From: CAZAQS01 sp046485135
GTDB taxonomy: Bacteria > Chloroflexota > Anaerolineae > Anaerolineales > UBA4823
Length of the DNA: 6,386 bases
NCBI GenBank assembly: GCA_046485135.1
Contig: JAWOHN010000063.1
Location: forward strand, 1 to 6,386
Direction of reading: 5' to 3'
Numbering within the stretch: position 1 is the first letter of the stretch; every line of letters starts with the position of its first letter. The notes beneath the pieces are model-generated. The model saw only the letters and a program-made list of their open reading frames with translations. It was not told the origin of the DNA and made no database searches. The translations under genes and the position numbers were made by a program. Shown here one piece after another: positions 1 to 5,026 of this stretch.

Positions 1-74
1 CCTGCCTTCTCAATGCGGGGCGCGCCAAACAGATAGATGCAGACCTGTTCTGGCCGGTTTTGCGGATTTCCCAT
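1..74 (-). CDS. Probable BTAD/SARP-like transcriptional regulator, N-terminus only
   Basis: On the minus strand an ATG at 74-72 opens a frame that stays open to the left edge and encodes 24 complete codons, MGNPQNRPEQVCIYLFGAPR followed by IEKA and probably G. The VCIYLFGAPRIEKAG stretch resembles the first beta strand of the winged-helix domain that begins BTAD/SARP-type regulators; in Chloroflexota these often start with a short polar tail and then a 'xxLxLLGPPRIExDG' strand. Such proteins usually continue into a BTAD domain and often an ATPase/TPR region, none of which is visible here. The gene diverges from the membrane protein gene at 291. No Shine-Dalgarno sequence precedes the ATG, but a -10-like element lies immediately upstream, so the mRNA may be leaderless. 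The family call comes from about 15 residues and is tentative; that this is a real gene start is somewhat more secure. Confidence 0.55.
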   Translation of the reverse strand, partial: MGNPQNRPEQVCIYLFGAPRIEKA

Positions 75-80
75 AGGCTG

Positions 81-89
81 ATTTTACCA
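81..89 (-). promoter_or_regulatory. Possible extended -10 promoter for the minus-strand regulator
   Basis: Read on the minus strand, 89-81 is TGGTAAAAT, an extended -10 pattern (TGn followed by TAAAAT, 5 of 6 matches to TATAAT). Six bases (CAGCCT) separate it from the ATG at 74. Transcription starting about 7 nt downstream would begin at or next to the A of the ATG and give a leaderless transcript, which agrees with the missing ribosome binding site. No good -35 is present at 16-18 bp spacing. This is inferred from pattern and position only. Confidence 0.3.
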
Positions 90-130
90 TTTCAAGCCCA
101 AGATTACGGAATTAGATCTCTGGTTGCTTT

Positions 131-149
131 CGTAACGGTATCCGTAACG
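131..149. repeat. CGTAACG direct repeat in the divergent intergenic region
   Basis: CGTAACG occurs at 131-137 and again at 143-149, 12 bp start to start, roughly one helical turn. The segment between them forms a short inverted repeat, ACGG-TAT-CCGT (135-145). The site lies between the minus-strand regulator start (74) and the plus-strand gene. This is a typical place for an operator, possibly an autoregulatory site of the divergent regulator. Seven-base words can recur by chance, so the functional reading is weak. Confidence 0.3.
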
Positions 150-194
150 CTGGCAGGACGTGTACTTTATACAATGTAGATGATTAATCGATCG

Positions 195-236
195 AATTTG
201 ACTCACAAAAAGGAGGTAATTGCTCAGGCTAAAGCC
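195..236 (+). repeat. Leader words shared with the P450 upstream region (copy 1)
   Basis: AATTTGACTCA (195-205) and TGCTCAGGCTAAAGCC (221-236) both have counterparts, in the same order, upstream of the P450: AATTTTGACTCA (748-759) and TGCTCAGGCTGAAACC (820-835, 14 of 16 identical). The distance between the words differs: 221 minus 195 is 26 here, and 820 minus 748 is 72 there. If the membrane protein starts at 291, both copies are noncoding leader sequence. They could be shared regulatory elements or remnants of a duplicated upstream region. A near-consensus Shine-Dalgarno AAGGAGGT (210-217) also lies here without a usable start codon at normal spacing. Confidence 0.35.
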
Positions 237-278
237 ATTATAGAGAAGATCATTTCTCCGGCAGGCGAGCAATACCAA

Positions 279-290
279 AAGGAGTATCCA
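279..290 (+). promoter_or_regulatory. Ribosome binding site that fixes the start at 291
   Basis: AAGGAG at 279-284 is followed by a 6-nt spacer (TATCCA) and ATG at 291. The alternative in-frame ATG at 180 has no purine-rich sequence at the right distance. This favours 291 as the translation start. Confidence 0.6.
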
Positions 291-749
291 ATGCAAGAAT
301 CGAACACTTACCGAATTAACGATAAGACTTTGGCAGATAGTGCCATCGATGGTCTTTTTGGAGGCCTCCTGGCTGGAGCCGTAATGGGGGTGGTGATCGT
401 GCTGGGGTGGGTTTTGATCGGTGAAGCCCCTGCCACACTGTTGGAGCGCTTCAGCCCAGGACAATCGATGACTCCTGCAGCAGGAGTTCTCATGCACCTG
501 GCGGTTTCAGGTGTATATGGCGTGGGGTTCAGTTTGCTTGCCAACGGAATTCCTCGCCGGACCAGAGCGCAGATTCCGGGCTGGCTGGCAGGTCTAATAT
601 ACGGGGGTCTTCTGCTGGTTTTGGCCCTCAACCTGATACTGCCTGAATTGCGTTCTACGTTAGGAGAACTGCTGTTGTGGATCATCGCCCTGGGTCACGC
701 GGTCTACGGGATCGTGTTAGGGATCAAGGCGTATCCTAAAGTCAGTTAA
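291..749 (+). CDS. Small four-helix integral membrane protein, function unknown
   Basis: The 152-residue product has a short polar N-terminus and four hydrophobic segments at about 20-42, 63-84, 96-114 and 122-146, so it is very likely an inner-membrane protein. The helices are rich in Gly and Ala with small-residue spacing such as GLFGGLLAGAVMG. Segments 2 and 4 each contain a His followed by a Tyr-Gly pair (HLAVSGVYG and HAVYGIVLG), which suggests two similar helical hairpins. I do not recognise a characterised family; it loosely recalls small DUF-type membrane proteins with His-containing helices. I chose 291 because of its AAGGAG site. The frame is open back to an ATG at 180, which would add 37 residues (189 aa), and that extension looks tolerable as protein. 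The gene is divergent from the regulator at 74 and ends 149 bp before the P450, with no terminator seen between them. No function can be assigned. Confidence 0.75.
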   Translation: MQESNTYRINDKTLADSAIDGLFGGLLAGAVMGVVIVLGWVLIGEAPATLLERFSPGQSMTPAAGVLMHLAVSGVYGVGFSLLANGIPRRTRAQIPGWLAGLIYGGLLLVLALNLILPELRSTLGELLLWIIALGHAVYGIVLGIKAYPKVS

Positions 750-763
750 TTTTGACTCAGGAG

Positions 764-769
764 TATAAT
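764..769 (+). promoter_or_regulatory. Candidate -10 element for the P450 operon
   Basis: A perfect TATAAT lies in the AT-rich gap before the P450. Sequences at 16-18 bp spacing upstream (around 740-747) do not resemble TTGACA, and there is no TG extension, so activator dependence or a false positive are both possible. Transcription from here would start near 776 and give a leader of roughly 120 nt containing the 783-812 dyad. The nearby TTGACT (752-757) is only 6 bp from TATAAT and cannot be its -35. Confidence 0.35.
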
Positions 770-782
770 TAGCCATCTTTAA

Positions 783-812
783 TATTGATATTTAAGACCT
801 AAATATTCAATA
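783..812. promoter_or_regulatory. AT-rich imperfect dyad, possible operator
   Basis: TATTGATATTTA (783-794) and TAAATATTCAATA (800-812) are inverted repeats separated by AGACC. The arms pair over 12 positions with one extra base in the right arm, and the inner 7 bp (ATATTTA/TAAATAT) pair perfectly. The dyad sits just downstream of the TATAAT and 87 bp before the P450 start, so a bound repressor could block transcription of the whole operon. As an RNA hairpin it would be weak, since nearly all pairs are A-U. It is not followed by a U tract on either strand, so it is not a good terminator. Confidence 0.4.
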
Positions 813-898
813 AAAATACTGCTCAGGCTGAAACCTTTGCAAGATAAGCGCCTTAGCCGGACGAGTGGTGTTCTGGAACAATCAATCATGGGGCATCG

Positions 899-2329
899 AT
901 GATGGAGATTCAACCTACCGTACAAGTATCACCCACAACTCGAGCACAGATCCCCGGTCCACGTGGCCATTTCCTTTTGGGGAGCATCCCCGATTTTCGC
1001 CGTGATCAATTGGGCTTCGTCCTACGCATGGCTCAAGAATACGGCCCTGTGGCGCGCATGCGCCTGGGTGGGGTTGTTTTGAATATGGTCAACCACCCTG
1101 AAGGCGTCCAGCGCATCCTGCAAGAGAACAACCATAATTACATCAAGGGGGATTATTTCGAACCCATCCGGCAGGTGGGCGGCGATGGGCTATTTACCAG
1201 CGAAGGCGCGCACTGGTTGCGCCAACGGCGCCTGATGCAGCCGGCTTTTCACCGCCAACGCATCGCCGGTTTTGGGGAGCTGATGGTGCGCCAGACGGAG
1301 CGCATGCTAGAGCGCTGGGAGGATGCAGCCTTTTCCGGGCAGGCGCTGGATATCAGCCACGAATTCACCGACCTGACCATGCGTATCATTGCCGAGGCTA
1401 TGTTCAGCGCTCAAATTGAAGAGGATGTGCGAGCGGTCAGCGAGGCCATATCGCTTTTGTTGGCGGATATGAACTTCCGCTTCCAGGTGCCTTTTTATCC
1501 CAGAATAATGAGTCTCCCGACGCCGCGCAACCTCCAGGCCCGGCGGGCGTTAAAGGTGATCGATGAGGTGATCTACCGCATCATCCGCCAGCGCCGCCAT
1601 GAGCAGGCGCACGAGAACGATCTATTGGATATGTTGATGCATGCCCGGGATGAAGAGACCGGTGAAGCGATGAGTGAAAAACACCTGCGCGACGAGGTGG
1701 TGACGATCTTTGTTGCCGGACACGAGACGACCGCCGTGCTGCTGACCTGGCTGTTTCACATTTTGGGGAATGAGCCAGAATGGGAGGCCACCCTGGCGGA
1801 TGAGGTCTGTATGGCGCTGGGAGAACGCAGGCCCGATTTTGCCGACCTGGCGAATTTCCCGATCCTGCGTAAGGCGATCGATGAGACCTTGCGCCTGTAC
1901 CCACCAGCCTGGATCACCAACCGCACTGCTGTGCAAGATGATGTCATTTGCGGCTATCCGATCCGGGCAGGCGAGGTGGTGGGCATCTCACCTTATGTTG
2001 TCCACCGGCTAGCGGAGTATTGGCCTGACCCAGAGCGCTTTGATCCTACGCGTTTCTCGGTGGAGAATGCTGACGGGCGACCGCGCTTTGCATATTTTCC
2101 TTTTGGCGGCGGGCCGCACCAGTGTATTGGTAATAACTTCGCCCTGGTCGAAGCGCAGCTCATCTTCGCCACGCTGGTGGGACGCTACCGCTTGGCGCCG
2201 TTGCCCGGTCGGCCGGTTGAGCTTGAGGCGACCGCCACCCTGCGCCCCAAAGGCGGGTTGTGGATGAAAGTTTTGCCAGGTAAGTCGGGAAGGGTGAGAA
2301 TTGTCAACCACACAAAGCAACCCAATTAA
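899..2329 (+). CDS. Cytochrome P450 monooxygenase, complete
   Basis: The 476-residue protein has every core P450 hallmark. A proline-rich PGPRG hinge lies at 19-23. The helix-C WxxxR is W106-R110, within HWLRQRRLMQPAFH. The oxygen-activating helix-I motif AGHETT spans 273-278, and the helix-K ExxR is E329-R332. PERF lies at 378-381. The heme loop FGGGPHQCIG spans 402-411, with Cys409 as the thiolate ligand. Length is normal for a single-domain P450. There is no N-terminal membrane helix, so it should be a soluble cytoplasmic, heme-dependent oxygenase. It needs electrons from a separate reductase or ferredoxin, and none is encoded in the window. The sequence style (PGPRG, AGHETT, QPAFH) resembles bacterial P450s close to the CYP102/CYP110 and eukaryotic-like group rather than camphor-type enzymes. 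Substrate and CYP family cannot be set from sequence alone. The start could be ATG 899 or the adjacent ATG 902; a weak GGGG lies at 890-893. Its 3' end overlaps the next gene by 29 bp. Confidence 0.96.
   Translation: MMEIQPTVQVSPTTRAQIPGPRGHFLLGSIPDFRRDQLGFVLRMAQEYGPVARMRLGGVVLNMVNHPEGVQRILQENNHNYIKGDYFEPIRQVGGDGLFTSEGAHWLRQRRLMQPAFHRQRIAGFGELMVRQTERMLERWEDAAFSGQALDISHEFTDLTMRIIAEAMFSAQIEEDVRAVSEAISLLLADMNFRFQVPFYPRIMSLPTPRNLQARRALKVIDEVIYRIIRQRRHEQAHENDLLDMLMHARDEETGEAMSEKHLRDEVVTIFVAGHETTAVLLTWLFHILGNEPEWEATLADEVCMALGERRPDFADLANFPILRKAIDETLRLYPPAWITNRTAVQDDVICGYPIRAGEVVGISPYVVHRLAEYWPDPERFDPTRFSVENADGRPRFAYFPFGGGPHQCIGNNFALVEAQLIFATLVGRYRLAPLPGRPVELEATATLRPKGGLWMKVLPGKSGRVRIVNHTKQPN
2288..2300 (+). 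promoter_or_regulatory. Ribosome binding site supporting the TTG start of gene A
   Basis: GGAAGGG (2288-2294) precedes TTG at 2301 by a 6-nt spacer. No in-frame ATG occurs until 2364 (codon 22), which would cut into the first transmembrane helix. The paralogue C has a cytoplasmic N-terminal tail of about the same length (helix from residue 21, versus about 18 in A), which also favours the TTG. Confidence 0.55.
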
Positions 2330-3785
2330 AGAAACTCGATTGAATCGTACAGCATGGCTGGCGATGCTGGCATCCGTCATCATCATTATGGCCAGTCTGA
2401 TGGCTACTGCTTACCGGTTTTCATTACCCACGGATGGTTGGGAGCTGGTGGAAAGCCCATCTGGCGAGTTATTATTTTTGCGTAATTACCTGGCAGAAAA
2501 TGGAGGACAAGACACGCCAGGCGGAGCTAACTTGCAGCCCGAGGATACGCTCCTAGCTGTGGAAGGCCAGCCGATTGAACTATTAAACTATCATTTGAAC
2601 CCAGGGAAGAACTGGCGTATTGGGGGAAGCCTGAACTATTCGATCGAGCGCGGGGGCGAAACACTCAACCTGATCGTTCCATTGATGCGTATTCCGGGCC
2701 ATTTCGTATGGGAAGCAATTCTAGATAATCTATACGGTCTGATGGGGGTCCTGTTTTTTGCCGTTTTGGCGGTCTATGTCTTTAGCTGCCGGCCAGGCAA
2801 CCCGGCGGCCCAGATTCTGTTATTTCTAGGGGCGCTGAACCTGGCTATGTCGATGGCAGGCCTGTTTCTGCTCGACGTACCTGTATTCATGGGCGCATCC
2901 TTTTGGGTGGATCTATGGTTGTTCTTCAATACCTGGGTGTGGGGGGCTTTTCTCTTTCCAAGCCTGCTCCTGCTGACCCTGGTTTTTCCACGCCCCAAGC
3001 GTTTTGTGCAGCGCTACCCAGCCTGGGTACTGGTTGTCCTTTTCGGGTTATTACACATTTTGCGCTTGATATTTGGAGACCAATGGCAAATTGGCTGGGG
3101 ATTGGTGCCTGTTTATGGTTTGCTGGCGCTGGGCAGCCTGGTTCATTCGTATATCAGCCTGCGCCACGACCCGGTGGCTTTGGCCCAGACCAAGTGGGTG
3201 CTGGGCGCGCTGGTGATCATGGTGGGTTATCCGGCTTTACACAATATCTTGCTGTTGGCTTTCCCCTCTCAATTCGCCCTGCTCATGTCCCTTCCAGGTG
3301 TTGAATTTTTGAGTGAGCTATTGTTTAGCCTATTGCCAGTGCTCCTACCGGTGGCGCTAGCCATCGCCATCCTGCGCTATCGCCTGTTTGACATCGATGT
3401 CATTATCCGCCGCACGCTGGTGTATGGTTTGCTGACGATCTTGCTAGGTGTAGTTTATCTTGGCGGAGTGACCGTCTTGCAGAGCCTGTTCACGGCTGCC
3501 AGCGGCCAGTCATCGACTTTGAGCATTGTACTCTCTACATTAATAATTGCAGCGCTGTTCAGCCCATTGCGTCAGCGACTGCAGGAGTTTATCGACCGGC
3601 GCTTTTACCGGCAGAAGTACAACGCCGAGCAGGCGCTGGCGGAATTTTCTACCCTGGCGAGCCAGGAAACCGACCTGGCAATCCTGACCGGGCAATTGGT
3701 CGGCGTGGTGCAGGAGACGCTCCAGCCGCAACAGGTCAGCCTGTGGCTGCAGCATGATCGTAGGTCTGCAGAGGCAATCAAATGA
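2301..3785 (+). CDS. Paralogue A: polytopic membrane protein with extracytoplasmic PDZ-like domain
   Basis: This 494-residue protein starts at TTG. Its order is a basic N-terminal tail, TM1 (about 18-38), a TDGW motif (44-47), and a PDZ-like domain (about 48-128). That domain contains NLQPEDTLLAVEGQPI, matching the carboxylate-loop/beta-strand pattern GLxxGDxIxxVNG. About nine more helices follow: 143-163, 168-190, 202-229, 241-258, 264-285, 297-320, 340-358, 372-396 and 404-421. Basic loops (RPGNPAA at 164-170, RPKR at 231-234, SLRHDP at 286-291) fit an N-in, C-in topology with the PDZ-like domain outside. The hallmark RYRLFDIDVIIRRTLVYG (359-376) lies on the cytoplasmic side, and the tail contains FIDRRFYRQKY (430-440) and ends soon after VSLWL. 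In Chloroflexota and actinobacteria, as I recall, similar regions precede GAF or histidine-kinase domains; here no output domain follows. The gene overlaps the P450 by 29 bp and the next gene by ATGA. Sensor or ligand-binding function is inference. Confidence 0.88.
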   Translation: MSTTQSNPIKETRLNRTAWLAMLASVIIIMASLMATAYRFSLPTDGWELVESPSGELLFLRNYLAENGGQDTPGGANLQPEDTLLAVEGQPIELLNYHLNPGKNWRIGGSLNYSIERGGETLNLIVPLMRIPGHFVWEAILDNLYGLMGVLFFAVLAVYVFSCRPGNPAAQILLFLGALNLAMSMAGLFLLDVPVFMGASFWVDLWLFFNTWVWGAFLFPSLLLLTLVFPRPKRFVQRYPAWVLVVLFGLLHILRLIFGDQWQIGWGLVPVYGLLALGSLVHSYISLRHDPVALAQTKWVLGALVIMVGYPALHNILLLAFPSQFALLMSLPGVEFLSELLFSLLPVLLPVALAIAILRYRLFDIDVIIRRTLVYGLLTILLGVVYLGGVTVLQSLFTAASGQSSTLSIVLSTLIIAALFSPLRQRLQEFIDRRFYRQKYNAEQALAEFSTLASQETDLAILTGQLVGVVQETLQPQQVSLWLQHDRRSAEAIK

Positions 3786-5026
3786 TTTTCCGTTTGATCT
3801 GGCTGGCTGTCACTATTTTCGCCATTGGGCTTTTCGTTTTGGGATTACCAGCGCGACATGCTCAATTGCAGGTTATCTCACCGGCTGCCAACATCCGCGT
3901 TGGGGAGCTGCTCCCTGAAGAAGCCCAGGCCTTGGTTGATCTGGGTTTATCGCCGCGTTTTTACGCCAGTTATTTCACTGCTCTGGAAGCGATTACTGCC
4001 ATTCCCTTTATCCTGGTTGCCATACTGCTTTTCTGGCGGAAAGCAGAAGAGTGGGTGGTATTTCTGATCTCCATCACCGGGGTTTTGACCGGTACGATGG
4101 CCTTGCCGGTGGTGGCAGCGCTGGTTGCCTCTCTCCCTGAGTGGGAAATGCCGGTGCTGATCCTGCGCAATATCGCCATTATGGGGTTGATCACTCAGTT
4201 TTTTGTTTTCCCCGATGGTCGCTTTGTTCCGGGCTGGACGCGCTGGGCAGCACCCTTGTGGGTTGTGTATAGCTTTGCAGCGACCTTTCTTCCATCCCTG
4301 GCCCCACCGGTGGGTCTGGCCGGCGTAGGGCCGCAGGACTTACCTATTATGCTTTGGCTTTTTCTGTGGATGGGTCTTGGGGGTTATGCCCAGATCTTCC
4401 GCTTTCGCTATGTATCCACGCCGATCCAAAGGCAGCAGACCAAATATGCCGTTTGGGGCCTGGTGATTGCATTCGCGACTGCCTTTCTGGCCTTCCTGGT
4501 AAATTACCTGGGAAGGGTATTCATCCCCACACCGCTGATCTCTATGCAGCTCAAACTGTTATCCTTGACGATCACGCTGCTGGTCGCTTTGCCTGCTTTG
4601 CCGTTATCTGTAGCGCTGTCCGTCCTGCGCTACCGCTTGTGGGACATTGACCTGCTCATCCGGCGCACGCTGGTTTATGGTGTACTGACCGCCTCATTAG
4701 CGCTGTTTTATTTTGGGCTGATCCTTCTGCTGGAAGGGATGCTGCGTTCCTTGGTGGGCAGCAGCGGACAGGTTGCTACTGTCATCTCCACCTTGGTCAT
4801 CGCGGCCCTGTTCAGCCCGCTGCGCCGGCGCATCCAAGATTTCATTGACCGGCGCTTCTTCCGCCAGAAATATGATGCTGAGCTGGCCTTGGCTGAGTTT
4901 GCTGCGGCAGCCCGTAATGAGACGAATCTGAACCAACTCTCCACTTATTTGACTGCAACCGTTCAGAAGACGCTGCAGCCAGAGATGGTCAGCCTGTGGC
5001 TGAAGCCCGGGGAGGAAAGAAAATGA
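3782..5026 (+). CDS. Paralogue B: polytopic membrane protein lacking the PDZ-like domain
   Basis: This 414-residue paralogue of A and C begins almost directly with TM1 (about 3-22). A short extracytoplasmic loop (23-67, containing ELLPEEAQALVDLGLSPRF) stands where A and C carry the PDZ-like domain. Further helices are at about 68-85, 91-113, 123-143, 155-170, 187-205, 222-243, 258-281, 297-318 and 330-345. It also lacks the RPxNPAA loop of its paralogues, having WRKAEE instead. The hallmark LRYRLWDIDLLIRRTLVYG is at 282-300, with Trp replacing the usual Phe, and the tail FIDRRFFRQKYDAELALAEF at 354-373 runs to VSLWLKPGEERK. Its ATG overlaps the stop of A as ATGA and is preceded by AGAGG (3770-3774) at 7 nt, so translation is probably coupled. 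A heteromeric complex with A and C would explain the fixed tandem arrangement, but that is inference. Bases 4847-4923 are identical to the right edge of the window. Confidence 0.88.
   Translation: MIFRLIWLAVTIFAIGLFVLGLPARHAQLQVISPAANIRVGELLPEEAQALVDLGLSPRFYASYFTALEAITAIPFILVAILLFWRKAEEWVVFLISITGVLTGTMALPVVAALVASLPEWEMPVLILRNIAIMGLITQFFVFPDGRFVPGWTRWAAPLWVVYSFAATFLPSLAPPVGLAGVGPQDLPIMLWLFLWMGLGGYAQIFRFRYVSTPIQRQQTKYAVWGLVIAFATAFLAFLVNYLGRVFIPTPLISMQLKLLSLTITLLVALPALPLSVALSVLRYRLWDIDLLIRRTLVYGVLTASLALFYFGLILLLEGMLRSLVGSSGQVATVISTLVIAALFSPLRRRIQDFIDRRFFRQKYDAELALAEFAAAARNETNLNQLSTYLTATVQKTLQPEMVSLWLKPGEERK
4847..4923 (+). repeat. 77-bp exact repeat, internal copy in gene B
   Basis: All 77 bases match 6310-6386 in the same orientation and reading frame, covering B residues from Asp356 of FIDRRFF to the ARNET region (about 380). 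Just upstream (roughly 4810-4846 versus 6273-6309) B and C differ at several positions, including one mismatch immediately next to the repeat (4846 T, 6309 C). Confidence 0.97.
5011..5022 (+). promoter_or_regulatory. Strong ribosome binding site of gene C inside gene B
   Basis: GGAGG (5011-5015) plus a 7-nt purine spacer (AAAGAAA) precedes the ATG at 5023. The ATG overlaps the B stop codon as ATGA. This site sets the start of C and supports coupled translation. Confidence 0.75.

Larger units (their letters stand above)
748..835 (+). repeat. Leader words shared with the region upstream of 291 (copy 2)
   Basis: AATTTTGACTCA (748-759, overlapping the stop of the preceding gene) and TGCTCAGGCTGAAACC (820-835) repeat words found at 195-205 and 221-236. 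The TATAAT and the AT-rich dyad sit between the two words in this copy and are absent from copy 1. Both words contain CTCA, and TGACTCA is itself a near-palindrome, so a shared protein-binding site is possible. An old duplication with a later insertion would also fit. Confidence 0.35.

Noticed and set aside
84..497. Minus-strand open frame of 137 codons opposite the small membrane protein
   Set aside because: It overlaps a better-supported plus-strand gene, has low-complexity, Cys/His/Ser-rich composition without a recognisable domain, and lies across the divergent promoter region; it is a shadow frame.
752..769. TTGACT and TATAAT as a -35/-10 pair
   Set aside because: Only 6 bp separate them; sigma70-type promoters need about 16-18 bp.
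783..812. Rho-independent terminator after the small membrane protein gene
   Set aside because: The hairpin is almost all A-T pairs and no T tract follows on either strand, so it is better viewed as an operator-like dyad.
1581..1947. Several overlapping minus-strand open frames within the P450 gene
   Set aside because: They lie opposite the helix-I to helix-K coding region of a motif-complete P450 and are explained by its GC-rich codon pattern.
2903..3304. Plus-strand alternative-frame open reading frame of 133 codons inside gene A
   Set aside because: The frame of A here encodes conserved helices shared with B and C; the alternative frame has no ribosome site or domain.
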